Assembly (NCBI GenBank): GCA_964464175.1
Contig: CAYXFD010000005.1
Span: 1-64,000, forward strand
Length of the DNA: 64,000 bases
Direction: 5' to 3'
Source of the DNA: CAYXFD01 sp964464175
GTDB lineage: Bacteria > Cloacimonadota > Cloacimonadia > Cloacimonadales > JAJBBL01
A model generated the notes under the pieces. That model had not been told where the DNA came from. It saw nothing but the letters and a program-made list of their open reading frames with translations, and searched no databases. The position numbers and the translations under genes are program-made. Shown piece after piece: positions 36,449-45,820 of the stretch. The number at the start of each line of letters is the position of its first letter. Position 1 is the stretch's first letter.

Positions 36449-37975
36449 TCAAATTCCTATTACAGTTATCGAATACCTTGCTGTCTCCAGCAGAGCATCA
36501 ACTGCAGGCTGCAATATTGCTCCTCTGACACCAGGAATTATCAGAAGACTTGTTACCAGGCAGATCAAAGCCAGCAAGGTCATGGAAAATGCCATGCTGA
36601 AAGGAACTTCTTTGACATCTTTGTACTTCGAATGCAACTCACCGTGAAAGGCATACTTTTGCACCTTAGTGAATGAAGCCAGGGTAATAACACTTACAAT
36701 CACAGCAAATAGGGCCAACCAGTAATAACCGGCTTGAATGGCAGCAATAATGATAATGACTTTACTGAAAAAGCCATTGAAGGGAGGAATACCCGATATA
36801 GCCATGGATGCAATAAAAGAGCTCCCTGCTGTTACCGGCATCTTCTCTGCCAGACCACCCAGTCTTTTTAAGTCTCTCGTCCCCGTTCTGTATTCAACTG
36901 CACCGGCATTAAGGAAAAGCAGCGCTTTGAATACCGAATGGTTCAGCATGTGAAAAATCCCGCCGGTAATAGCGAGAATTGCTACCTTTTCACTGCCCCC
37001 CCTCGTCAAAACAAGCAAGCCGATACCGACACCGATGATAACATAACCCATCTGGCTGATACTGTGATAAGCGAGCAGCCTCTTGAAATCCCATTGCCCA
37101 ACTGCCAGGAGTACTCCGATGATCATCGAAAGTGTTCCTAACACAGTAATCGCCATGGCAATTTCATAATTCAACTGGAAGATATTAAAGAAGAGACGGA
37201 TAATTACATAGACACCGACTGCTTTGATCAGGACTCCTGAAAGCATGGCTGAGATAGGTGACGGGGCAGAAGAGTGAGCATCCGGGAGCCAGGAGTGAAA
37301 GGGAAAGAGTGCCGCTTTCAATCCAAAACCACCGATCAAGAGAACTGAGACGAAGATATTGAAGAATCCTGCCTCTGGTAACTGTGTTGCGATATCAGCT
37401 AAATTCAGGGTGCCTGTTGTCCAGTAGATGAAACCTATGCCGGTCAGGATAAACAAAGACGAGACACCACCTAACACCTGATACTTGAAAGTCGCTTCCA
37501 GCTGTTGTTTTTCAATTCCGAAAGCAACGAGAGCATAGGATGCTATCGATGCTATCTCCAGAAATACATAGAGATTAAAGATATCTCCTGCTATCACTAC
37601 ACCGAACATTCCTGCCAGCATCAGACAAAAGAGCGCATAGAACTTATCTTCTCCGGTATATTGTTTAGTATAGCTAATTGAATAGAAGGCTACCATCAGA
37701 CCGATCAGTGAAATGATCAGCAGTAAGATCTTTGTAAAGCCGTCAAGTACAAGAAATATTGCAATGGGAATACCACCTGCATCGGCGAAGCCACCTACCC
37801 TGTAAACCAAAGTCTGAGGAGCATAGATGATCAGATAGAATGTAAGTCCGGTGAGATATAACAGAGAGAAGTTAAGCAGATATTTTCCGATACTCGCGAG
37901 CCACCTTCCGAGAATAACAGTAATAAATGCTGCCCCGAGAGGAACGATAATATACATAGGAATCAATGCATTCAT
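36449..37975 (-). CDS. Antiporter-like subunit, MrpD/NuoN type (MbhH-like)
   Basis: 508 residues with about 14 helices. The proton-channel residues of the family can be placed: a Glu in helix 5 (YVFLEIASIASYALV), the LPDAHSSAPSP loop lysine region, and a Lys in helix 8 (FKRLLAYHSISQMGY). It would move Na+ or H+ in step with electron transfer. One of two large antiporter-like subunits in the block. Confidence 0.94.
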   Translation of the reverse strand: MNALIPMYIIVPLGAAFITVILGRWLASIGKYLLNFSLLYLTGLTFYLIIYAPQTLVYRVGGFADAGGIPIAIFLVLDGFTKILLLIISLIGLMVAFYSISYTKQYTGEDKFYALFCLMLAGMFGVVIAGDIFNLYVFLEIASIASYALVAFGIEKQQLEATFKYQVLGGVSSLFILTGIGFIYWTTGTLNLADIATQLPEAGFFNIFVSVLLIGGFGLKAALFPFHSWLPDAHSSAPSPISAMLSGVLIKAVGVYVIIRLFFNIFQLNYEIAMAITVLGTLSMIIGVLLAVGQWDFKRLLAYHSISQMGYVIIGVGIGLLVLTRGGSEKVAILAITGGIFHMLNHSVFKALLFLNAGAVEYRTGTRDLKRLGGLAEKMPVTAGSSFIASMAISGIPPFNGFFSKVIIIIAAIQAGYYWLALFAVIVSVITLASFTKVQKYAFHGELHSKYKDVKEVPFSMAFSMTLLALICLVTSLLIIPGVRGAILQPAVDALLETARYSITVIGI

Positions 37976-37979
37976 ATTC

Positions 37980-38318
37980 TTATCCTTTTAAGGTATTCAT
38001 TTGTCTGATATCAAATGTACCGTATTTCTTGTACAGTCTGATCGCTACAGAAAGCATCAGGCCTTTTGTCGCCAGGCCAATTACAATGGCTGTCAAAACC
38101 ATCGCCTGGGGTAAGGGATCAACATAAAGTACATTTTCAAAAGATTCTGATATTATTGGTACGGTTCCTCCCGAAATATAGCCTATCAAGACCAAAAACA
38201 GGATCACGCTATATTCCATGATGGCCAGACCGATAATTATCTTAACAAGGTTTCTCTGGACCATCACACCGTAGAGACCGATCAAAAACAGGATCAAGCA
38301 TAGTATAAAGAGAATCAT
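37980..38318 (-). CDS. Mrp antiporter-type subunit C (NuoK/MbhG-like)
   Basis: 112 residues with three helices. GLYGVMVQRNLVKIIIGLAI near 20 and LPQAMVLTAIVIG near 75 are diagnostic of MrpC. Its start overlaps the B-like gene by 4 bases. Confidence 0.94.
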   Translation of the reverse strand: MILFILCLILFLIGLYGVMVQRNLVKIIIGLAIMEYSVILFLVLIGYISGGTVPIISESFENVLYVDPLPQAMVLTAIVIGLATKGLMLSVAIRLYKKYGTFDIRQMNTLKG

Positions 38319-38788
38319 TCTGACTCCTCATCTTTAAAGATTAACAGGGCTACAAATATTGAAGAGATTGCAGCACAAACCTCTATTCCGATTATTACAT
38401 TGCCGATGGGAATAATCCCGCCACTGATCAATTCCCCTAAAGTTCCTGCCGGCAAAAAGTTGCCGAAAAAAACAGCGGTTGCCGCAATAAGCAATCCCAA
38501 TACCGCTAATACCAGAAAAGTGAAAATTGCTAAACTCTCCGTCAGCTCTAAACGCCACTTTTCCTGACGCAGTTTATCCAGAATGCTCCCGTCAGAAAGA
38601 ATCTGCAGAATGAAGGCACTCGCCATGATTACACCACCGGTAAAACCACCGCCCGGGGAAAGATGTCCGTGAATGGTGATATATATCCCGAAAAGAAAGA
38701 TCGTCGGTGCTATAAATTGGCAGATTTTCTTAACAACTAAAGTCATTCCTCTCTCTCTCTCGTGCAAACTTGTTTTCTTACCCTTCAT
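38315..38788 (-). CDS. Mrp antiporter-type subunit B (MbhF-like)
   Basis: 157 residues with four helices. HGHLSPGGGFTGGVIMASA is the MrpB motif. AGGAAG lies 7 bases before the ATG. It overlaps the preceding gene by 11 bases. Confidence 0.93.
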   Translation of the reverse strand: MKGKKTSLHERERGMTLVVKKICQFIAPTIFLFGIYITIHGHLSPGGGFTGGVIMASAFILQILSDGSILDKLRQEKWRLELTESLAIFTFLVLAVLGLLIAATAVFFGNFLPAGTLGELISGGIIPIGNVIIGIEVCAAISSIFVALLIFKDEESE

Positions 38789-39323
38789 TTTTATCTTCCT
38801 TTTTCTTGCCGTGATGCCTTAATACGGTCAGTATGCCGATAACTGCCGTAAACAGAACTGTTGCCTCACCTAAAGTATCATAAGCCCTGAAATGGAAAAG
38901 TATGCCCGTAACTATATTGGCACTTCCGGCTTCCTGGGCATTAATAATATAGGCACTTGCCATTCGGGTTACGTGATGACCAAAAGAATTCAGTAATCCT
39001 GATATTTGAGCAAGCACTCCCAACAAGACAAACCCGAAGAACAGAAATACCGCTATATAGAAGATCGAGCTGAAGCTGAACTCCTTTGCCTGCTCTTCAT
39101 GTGTGGCATTGGTGATCACAGCAATCATAATAATAAGAGTGATGATCTCGACTACTACCTGCACTATTGCCAAGTCGGGGGCATATAACAATAGAAAAGC
39201 TATCACTAATCCGAAACCGACAATGCCGTATGAGACGACTGCTGATAACAAATCCTTGGCATGTAGCGAATAAATCGAGCCCAAAATCATTAAAACGAGC
39301 ATAATTATCAGATAAATTTCCAT
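38778..39323 (-). CDS. MbhD/MbhE-like subunit (C-terminal part of MrpA)
   Basis: 181 residues from ATG 39323; the longer frame to 39419 reads through the upstream gene. About five helices. LAIVQVVVEIITLIIMI is the MbhD (DUF4040-like) motif, and a C-terminal helix with DTLGEATVLFTA matches the MbhE region. The protein thus fuses two P. furiosus subunits into one, equivalent to the end of MrpA. Confidence 0.9.
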   Translation of the reverse strand: MEIYLIIMLVLMILGSIYSLHAKDLLSAVVSYGIVGFGLVIAFLLLYAPDLAIVQVVVEIITLIIMIAVITNATHEEQAKEFSFSSIFYIAVFLFFGFVLLGVLAQISGLLNSFGHHVTRMASAYIINAQEAGSANIVTGILFHFRAYDTLGEATVLFTAVIGILTVLRHHGKKKEDKNEG

Positions 39324-39337
39324 AATACTTTCATTCC

Positions 39338-41185
39338 TTACAAAATGATGATTATCAATAACATTGCTACACCGAATACAATCCACATTAAATAGGTAGA
39401 AAGAATTCCGGTGTGACACCAGCTGAAAACAGTACTCATACCCAAAACAAAACCCTTTCCAAGATGATAGAGATCAAACCACTTCTTCTTCGCTTTATCA
39501 TAAAAAAAAGCAAAGAACCTTAGGGTAGCGATTGTTTTATAGAATTCCAGCGGAGAGTAATTTAATTCTTCCTGCAGTTTTTCGCCCCCGACAAAGCTAT
39601 CCGATTTGCGGCAGGTTTTAAGGGTACCGACCCAATAGAGAACAAAGCCGACAATTATTGAGATCAGTATCAGAATAGATACAGACTGTGCAGGCCACAT
39701 CCCTATCCAGGTATCGGCATCTCCTACCTGGGTAAAACCGAGAAGTGAAGGAACGATCCATCTGGCAGCAAAAACACCGAAAACGACACAGAGCAGAGCT
39801 AAAATAATTTGCGGCAGCCACATCAGGATGTTAACTTCTTTTATTTGATCAAATAGTTCATTTCTTCTGCCTAAATAGATTCCTGAGATCAATTTAACAA
39901 AACTTGCCAGAGTGAGGGAAGAACCGACGAGAGCCATTATCAGCCAAACCATCCAGAGTTTGTTGGCAATCCCTGTACCGGAACCAAACTCGATTATTCC
40001 GGTATAGATCATCCATTTGGAATAGAACCCGTTTAAGGGAGGAATCCCGGAAATTGAAAGGGCAAAGATCAAGGCAGCGATAAAGGTGAGCGGCATTAAT
40101 TTGCTCAAGCCGCCCAACTCACCAAGTTCTTCTTTACCGGTTCGTTTTTCTACACTTCCTGCAGTTAGAAACAACCCCCCTTTATAAATAGCATTATTGA
40201 CCATGTGAAACAAACCGGCAGCAATACCGAGGGGACTGCCCAAAGCTATACCGGTTACCATATATCCAACCTGAGAAACAGCATGGTAACCCAAGAGTTT
40301 TTTGTAATTATGCTGCATAAGTGCCATCAATACCGCCGTTATGATGGTGAGGGATCCGATTATCAGCAGCAGCATAGTTGCCCAGGAGGTTAAAGTAAAA
40401 AGACTCAGGCATATCCTGGCAAAAAAGTATATCCCGAGCAACTTATCAAGAGATGCCGGAAGAAAGGCAGAAGTCGAGGCGGGAGCATTTTGAGCATAAT
40501 CAGGTATCCAGGTATGCAGGGGAAAAACTCCTGCTTTGGTGAAAGCAGCTATCAGAAGACTGAGGAAGGCAATATTTATCAGTGCTTTGTTGGTGGTGAG
40601 GCTGATCTCCGACATGTTAAAGCTTCCGGCCAGTAAGAAAAGCAGACCGATCCCCATAATGAGAATCGAATCGGATGCTCCGATAATTATCATAGTTTTT
40701 TTGGCAGATGAGGTACTCTCTTCGTCATGCCCTTTTATCAGTTTGTAGAGCGTTAAGCCCAATAATCCCCATAGTGTAACAAATAACAAGAGATTGTCGG
40801 CTAAAGCTGCTCCGAAAGAAGCCCCCAAAGTCAGCAGGTAATAGGAGTAGTAGCCGTTAACGTATTTGCTTTTGGTCAGATAGGCTAATGAATAAAGCGC
40901 ATAGAGAAAACCGAACACTCCGATAAACAAGACGATCAATCTGCTCAATCCGTCCACCTGTAAGACTAAAAATCTGTCTATTGCCGGCAACCATTGACAG
41001 TGTATCTGGTAGAGTCCTGCCATATCAGGTGTTGCTGCTCTGAAGAGCAGGTATGAAAGATACAGAGTGACTGCTGTAATGATCAGAGTTATTAACCCTT
41101 TAAAAACTCTCACTGTCTCGGGTAAGAAGAATAACAGAACGCCAATCAACATTGGCATCATTATTAATAATCGGAAGTCAATCAT
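39338..41185 (-). CDS. Antiporter-like subunit, NuoL/MrpA type
   Basis: 615 residues with about 15-16 helices. LFVTLWGLLGLTLYKL, FPLHTWIPDYAQNAPASTSAF and the YKKLLGYHAVSQVGYM segment hold the channel lysine/histidine residues. The last third has a lateral-helix-like polar region (about 520-580). With the 508-residue D-type subunit this gives two pumping modules, as in the related Mbx/Mbs complexes and unlike single-module Mbh. Confidence 0.93.
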   Translation of the reverse strand: MIDFRLLIMMPMLIGVLLFFLPETVRVFKGLITLIITAVTLYLSYLLFRAATPDMAGLYQIHCQWLPAIDRFLVLQVDGLSRLIVLFIGVFGFLYALYSLAYLTKSKYVNGYYSYYLLTLGASFGAALADNLLLFVTLWGLLGLTLYKLIKGHDEESTSSAKKTMIIIGASDSILIMGIGLLFLLAGSFNMSEISLTTNKALINIAFLSLLIAAFTKAGVFPLHTWIPDYAQNAPASTSAFLPASLDKLLGIYFFARICLSLFTLTSWATMLLLIIGSLTIITAVLMALMQHNYKKLLGYHAVSQVGYMVTGIALGSPLGIAAGLFHMVNNAIYKGGLFLTAGSVEKRTGKEELGELGGLSKLMPLTFIAALIFALSISGIPPLNGFYSKWMIYTGIIEFGSGTGIANKLWMVWLIMALVGSSLTLASFVKLISGIYLGRRNELFDQIKEVNILMWLPQIILALLCVVFGVFAARWIVPSLLGFTQVGDADTWIGMWPAQSVSILILISIIVGFVLYWVGTLKTCRKSDSFVGGEKLQEELNYSPLEFYKTIATLRFFAFFYDKAKKKWFDLYHLGKGFVLGMSTVFSWCHTGILSTYLMWIVFGVAMLLIIIIL

Positions 41186-41203
41186 AATCTATCCTTTATT
41201 GGT

Positions 41204-42403
41204 TTATAAACCCATCTTTTCCCTTACTTCTTCTGTTTTAAGCTGGGATAGTTTAATCAATTCTGCTGCATTCATTACTCGTTTTCCCGTTCGATGATCA
41301 TAAACTTGAGTCATGCGTTCCGTGCAGCAATAACAGGGATCTACTGCTGCCGTACAGATAGCGGCATCGGAAATAGTCCCTCCAACGCATGATTTTCGGA
41401 AGGTCGGTATGCAAGTATAACTCGGAGCCCTTATCTTATGGCGGACCGGACTGTTACTGCCATCGGATTTAACAAAATGAAAAACTTCACCTCTCGGTGC
41501 TTCCGCATGTCCAATTCCAAGTCCCGGTGGTATCTCCTTTACTTTTGTTTTGATCTCACCCTCTTTCTCTTTTTTCAGCAACTCTAAGCATTGCCGAATG
41601 ATGGAAATAGATTCATAAGTCTCCAATAACCGAACTTCGGCTTTGGCAAAAACATCACCCTCTTTGGCAGTAATGACCTTCCATTTGACTAAGTCATAAG
41701 CAGCATAGGGGTCATCTCTGCGTACATCTATGTCCACTCCTGATGCCCTTGCGGTTGGTCCTACCGCTCCGAAATCATGAATATCCTTTGCCGTTAAAGT
41801 CCCTACCCCTTTTAAACGGGCATGGATAACCGGGTCATCCATTACCGCCCCGACTAAAAGATCGTTTTTCTTCTGAACGTCATCCAATACCTTCAAAAGC
41901 TGATCAGCCTTCTCCTGGTCGATGTCTCTCCTTACTCCCCCAATCGTAAACATTGCATAACTGTTACGGTTACCGGTTATTATTTCAAACATATCGAGTA
42001 CCGGCTCCCGGTATTTCCAGGCCCACATAAAGACCGTATTATAGCCCAAAAAGTGACCGGCAAGACCGACCCAGAGCAGGTGACTGTGAATCCTTTCCAG
42101 TTCTCCGACCACAGAGCGGATCAATTTGGCACGAAGCGGTATTTCAACCCCCGGAATACTCTCTATAGCATTAGCATAAGCAAAAGGATGAGAAGTCGAA
42201 CAAATCCCGCAGATTCTTTCAACGACATAAAAGACCTGTTCAAAGGTTTTAGATTCACATATCTTTTCAATACCCCGATGATTATACCCTGTTTCCCATT
42301 CCATATCGACGACAATTTCTCCATCGCAATAGAGTTTGAAAAACTCGGGTTCTTCCAATAAGGGATGATAGGGACCAATCGGTACAATAGTTTTCTTGCC
42401 CAT
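41204..42403 (-). CDS. [NiFe] hydrogenase large subunit, group 4 (Mbh/Ech-like)
   Basis: 399 residues. All four nickel ligands are present: C65 and C68 (RICGIC) and C357 and C360 (DPCYCC). So this is a true hydrogenase, not a NuoD or a Mbx/Mbs subunit, which lose two of them. The tail after DPCYCCTER (363) begins MTQV, like the site where HycI cuts HycE; about 36 residues would be removed. It immediately follows the NuoC-like gene. Confidence 0.96.
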   Translation of the reverse strand: MGKKTIVPIGPYHPLLEEPEFFKLYCDGEIVVDMEWETGYNHRGIEKICESKTFEQVFYVVERICGICSTSHPFAYANAIESIPGVEIPLRAKLIRSVVGELERIHSHLLWVGLAGHFLGYNTVFMWAWKYREPVLDMFEIITGNRNSYAMFTIGGVRRDIDQEKADQLLKVLDDVQKKNDLLVGAVMDDPVIHARLKGVGTLTAKDIHDFGAVGPTARASGVDIDVRRDDPYAAYDLVKWKVITAKEGDVFAKAEVRLLETYESISIIRQCLELLKKEKEGEIKTKVKEIPPGLGIGHAEAPRGEVFHFVKSDGSNSPVRHKIRAPSYTCIPTFRKSCVGGTISDAAICTAAVDPCYCCTERMTQVYDHRTGKRVMNAAELIKLSQLKTEEVREKMGL

Positions 42404-42850
42404 CTATCTATCCTCCTGTCTGAATTTTCTTCTATAGGGATATTCACCCTCTGGCCAGTCCTCAGAGAAAAGGAATCGCTCCGGTTTGGGGTGGTTAAGG
42501 AATTTGATACCCAAAATATCCATAATTTCTCTTTCTATCCACTCTATACCATAAACGACAGAAGTCATGGATTCGATCTCAGGCTGGTCATGGGGTAAGA
42601 GAACATTCAGATTCATTATCCATCCTGTATTATCATCAGAATAATGATAAATGATCTCGTATCCCTCTTTGGAGTCTATTGCCGACACAATAATATAGCG
42701 ATATTGCAAGTCATTAAACCAGTAATTCGTAATCTCTTGTAGCAATGTGGCGGGAATATGGATCATTAATCTTTTCTGATTAACGACTTCTGTATCCTTA
42801 ATTCCGGGAAATCTTTCTCTCAGTTCTTGTATATACTGCTCTATGTTCAT
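42404..42850 (-). CDS. Hydrogenase subunit, NuoC/EchD/MbhK-like
   Basis: 148 residues. The C-terminal YGIEWIEREIMDILGIKFLNHPKPERFLF matches the 30-kDa NuoC signature (WxERExxDxxGI...HP...R). It supports the large subunit structurally and holds no cofactor. One base separates it from the large subunit gene. Confidence 0.93.
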   Translation of the reverse strand: MNIEQYIQELRERFPGIKDTEVVNQKRLMIHIPATLLQEITNYWFNDLQYRYIIVSAIDSKEGYEIIYHYSDDNTGWIMNLNVLLPHDQPEIESMTSVVYGIEWIEREIMDILGIKFLNHPKPERFLFSEDWPEGEYPYRRKFRQEDR

Positions 42851-42946
42851 AGATAATACCTCTCGTCCGGCTCTTCTAAGTCAGATATCTCTTTTCTGTT
42901 ATATGTCTTGCTTTAGTCTTCTTTTTCATAACCTGTAACTTATCCA

Positions 42947-43369
42947 TTATTGTTTGCCCTTAGCCTTTAAGAGCTTTACCACTCCGGCTATCATTGCTTC
43001 CGGTTTGGGTGGACATCCGGGAACATAGGCATCGACAGGGATAACCTTGTCCAGGGGACCGGCAAAATTGTAACCTGAGGCAAAGATCCCCCCGGTACAG
43101 GGACAAGCTCCAATCGCAATAACAATTATCGGTTTGGGTGCTTGTGCATATACCTCCAAAAGACGGGGTTTGGTTTTCTTGGTAACAATACCGGTTACCA
43201 ATAAAACATCGGCATGTCTGATACTACCGACAAGCTTCATCCCGAATCTTTCTACATCAAAGCGCGGAGTCAGTAAGTCTAAAATCTCAATATCACAGTT
43301 GTTACATGAACCGACACTCAAATGAAATACCCATAATGACTTTTTAAAACAAGATTCTTTGAAACCCAA
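42947..43369 (-). CDS. [NiFe] hydrogenase small subunit, NuoB/EchC/MbhJ-like
   Basis: 140 residues. One [4Fe-4S] cluster ligated by C22, C25, C89 and C119 (SCNNC, GACPCTGG, GCPPKPE). It passes electrons to the nickel site. Group 4 small subunits lack the extra clusters of groups 1-3, as here. Confidence 0.95.
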   Translation of the reverse strand: MGFKESCFKKSLWVFHLSVGSCNNCDIEILDLLTPRFDVERFGMKLVGSIRHADVLLVTGIVTKKTKPRLLEVYAQAPKPIIVIAIGACPCTGGIFASGYNFAGPLDKVIPVDAYVPGCPPKPEAMIAGVVKLLKAKGKQ

Positions 43370-43418
43370 TTTCTACTCCTCACACAAGAATTAATAGTGG
43401 CTCAGGATTTTTCTTCAT

Positions 43419-44348
43419 CTATAATCCTATGATTGCTAAGACGATACTAACTACGGCAAAGAGATTCATCCAAATCCAGAAAAATTTCATCGCCTGTTCT
43501 ATCCGTACCCGGGGATTAGTATTCCGGATTAACGTTATCAAGAGAACAACAAGTAATACCTTCAATAAAGACCAGAGGATGTTTATCCCGTTCAAGGGAA
43601 GTCCGGCGAAAAATAAACCGGCAACCAAGGCGGGCAGAATAAAAAGCATGATATATTTAGTCAGTTTGAAAAAGGCTAAGATAGAACCGGAAAACTCAAT
43701 AATCATTCCGTCGCAGATCTCTCCTTCCCCTTCCGCCATATCGAAGGGAACAAAACCAAGCTTTGCCTGAATACACATCAATATCGTAATAAACCCGATT
43801 ATTCCGGAGAGACTCCCGATGAAAGCACCGTTGGCAGATTGATAGGCAATGATCTCAGTCAGACTGATAGACATACCTGATTTGATAATAATAGAGATCA
43901 GTACCAGGAGAAAGGGTATTTCATAACTGAGGATCAGTTTCATTTCCCGGGAAGCTCCCACAGCAGCAAGAGGATTACCGGAAGCAAAAGCTCCGATTAT
44001 GTAGGTAATAGAGGGAATATTCAGAAGATATACAATTACTATTATATCACCGGAAAATCCCGTCTCTACCCCTAAAACAGGGAGAAGAATGAATACAGCC
44101 GAAATTGTTGCACCAAAAAGAGCAAAAACCGGAGCTAAGATAAAAGTCGTTACCGAACCCCGCAAGGGTATTAAGGTCTCTTTCGCCATAAGCTTTACAA
44201 AATCATATAGGGGCTGAAAAAGCGGCGGACCTTGCCTGAACTGAACTCTGGCGGTAATCTTTCTGTCAAACCAACTGAGTAAGCCTCCAATGACTCCGGA
44301 AAACAACAGTCCCGGAAAAATCAGAAAGTAAAATATCTCTGTTCCCAT
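43419..44348 (-). CDS. Membrane subunit NuoH/EchB/MbhM-like
   Basis: 309 residues with eight helices. Diagnostic motifs: RKITARVQFRQGPP near 29, ASREMKLILSYEIP near 130, and FDMAEGEGEICDGMIIEFSG near 205. This subunit couples the hydrogenase arm to the ion-pumping arm. Confidence 0.95.
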   Translation of the reverse strand: MGTEIFYFLIFPGLLFSGVIGGLLSWFDRKITARVQFRQGPPLFQPLYDFVKLMAKETLIPLRGSVTTFILAPVFALFGATISAVFILLPVLGVETGFSGDIIVIVYLLNIPSITYIIGAFASGNPLAAVGASREMKLILSYEIPFLLVLISIIIKSGMSISLTEIIAYQSANGAFIGSLSGIIGFITILMCIQAKLGFVPFDMAEGEGEICDGMIIEFSGSILAFFKLTKYIMLFILPALVAGLFFAGLPLNGINILWSLLKVLLVVLLITLIRNTNPRVRIEQAMKFFWIWMNLFAVVSIVLAIIGL

Positions 44349-44397
44349 GCTATCAAATCCTCATATCACTTGATTATCAAACTGCTTGTTAATAAAC

Positions 44398-44892
44398 TCA
44401 ATATTTAAGATCATCCCATTTGATCTCTTTGACCAAAACCTTCTCACTGATCTGGTAGATCCCCTCTTCGTCGTTGGGCTCCAGATCGCTAAACGTTACA
44501 GCACCCGGGGGAGTTGTTTCCATACATTTCAGGGGTTTGGATTCATCATTGAAATCGCAAAGATCACAGATAGATTTCTTGTCGGTTATTATTCTGTTTG
44601 CTAATGTCCCGAAAGGACAGACTGCAACACATGACTGGCAGCCAATACAGAGATTAGTCGCTCTGATAAGTATTCCCTCATCGTCTTTCTCCAGAGCTTC
44701 GGCAGGACAGACATTAATACAGGGTGCTTCCTCGCAGCGACGGCAGGTAAGCTTCATCATCGCCTGTTCAACCAGATCTTTGATTCCGATATTATCGGGA
44801 TGATAATCATAAGTACATTCACCGTAATTATACTCACCATTAACTGCATTTTCTCTGAATTTTGCCAGATTAATAAGTATCTTTTTACTCAT
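44398..44892 (-). CDS. Polyferredoxin subunit (HycB-like)
   Basis: 164 residues with three or four cysteine motifs: CRRCEEAPCINVCPAEAL (about 53), CIGCQSCVAVCP (about 83) and CDLCDF (about 108). It binds about three [4Fe-4S] clusters and resembles the HycB/DmsB electron-carrying family. It could hand electrons between the beta/gamma-like pair and the membrane arm. GGGAG lies just before the ATG. Confidence 0.9.
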   Translation of the reverse strand: MSKKILINLAKFRENAVNGEYNYGECTYDYHPDNIGIKDLVEQAMMKLTCRRCEEAPCINVCPAEALEKDDEGILIRATNLCIGCQSCVAVCPFGTLANRIITDKKSICDLCDFNDESKPLKCMETTPPGAVTFSDLEPNDEEGIYQISEKVLVKEIKWDDLKY

Positions 44893-44993
44893 ATCTCCCT
44901 TCTTATTGCCTGATTAACAACTTGCGAGACTGGAAGAACACAGCAGTTCTTCGTCTTACATCTCATTTGACTCATATTATCTAAGGAAATACC

Positions 44994-45815
44994 TTACATC
45001 CAGATGTGGGGATGATTCTTTATCTCATTATAGGTGAATACCGGTCCGTCTTTGCAGACAAAATAGTCACCCATGGCACAATGTCCGCATTTTCCGAGCC
45101 CACAGGACATATTCTTTTCCATGGAGAGATAAATCTTATCCTCAGGATAACCCATCTCCAGGAGCTTAAATGTTCCGAACTTCATCATTATCGGAGGGCC
45201 ACAGACAACCGCAACCGAGTTAGGTATATCTAATTCGACATCATCGAGCAGTACTGTTACTACCCCGACCTTCTCCGTCCAGCTCTCATCTCCCTTATCG
45301 ACACTCCGGTAAACTTCAAATTTGGGAGTAGCCCTCAACTCGGAAATATAGGGTTTATAGATACAATCAACAGGGGTTTTTGACCCATAACAGAAAGTCA
45401 CTTTCCTCAATTTATCAGAAACCGCTTTCAGGTTATAGAGTAATGAGCGGATAGGGGCAAAACCGCATCCCCCGCCGAGGATCAATACCTCTTTATCATA
45501 ATAATCCTCAACGGGATACCCTCTTCCGTAGGGACCTCTGATCCCCATATACTCACCCGGTTTCATCTTATGCATGATCTCGGTAATATAACCGGCTTTC
45601 ATTATGGTAACTTCTAACTGATCGCTGACCAATGGTGATGATGAAGGGGTAAAGGGTGCTTCTCCGAGTCCATCGACAGTCAATTCGATAAACTGCCCCG
45701 TTTTGAAAGAAAACTCTTCTTCCGGAACAAGAACAAAGGTTTTAATCATCGGAGATTCATCAATAACTTCGACTATCTTTGCTTTCAGGGGTTTGTAGAT
45801 ATTCTTTTCCTGCAT
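44994..45815 (-). CDS. Sulfhydrogenase gamma-like FAD/NAD(P)-binding subunit
   Basis: 273 residues. An FAD barrel (about 10-100), the NAD(P) site LGGGCGFAPIRSLLY (about 110) and CGPPIMM, and a [2Fe-2S] site with four cysteines in MSCGLGKCGHC...C. It belongs to the HydG/AsrB/PyrK-type family, which moves electrons between NAD(P)H and iron-sulfur subunits. Such a subunit normally accompanies group 3b sulfhydrogenases, not group 4 enzymes. It overlaps nothing but is 5 bases from the beta-like gene. Confidence 0.93.
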   Translation of the reverse strand: MQEKNIYKPLKAKIVEVIDESPMIKTFVLVPEEEFSFKTGQFIELTVDGLGEAPFTPSSSPLVSDQLEVTIMKAGYITEIMHKMKPGEYMGIRGPYGRGYPVEDYYDKEVLILGGGCGFAPIRSLLYNLKAVSDKLRKVTFCYGSKTPVDCIYKPYISELRATPKFEVYRSVDKGDESWTEKVGVVTVLLDDVELDIPNSVAVVCGPPIMMKFGTFKLLEMGYPEDKIYLSMEKNMSCGLGKCGHCAMGDYFVCKDGPVFTYNEIKNHPHIWM

Positions 45816-45820
45816 AATAC

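Noticed and set aside
42876..42947. 23-codon frame after the small hydrogenase subunit, starting in its stop (TAATG)
   Set aside because: Short, basic and lysine-rich with no clear ribosome site; the gap is likely leader for the next gene.
44890..44975. 28-codon frame ending in an ATGA overlap with the polyferredoxin start
   Set aside because: No ribosome site; the length is easily reached by chance.
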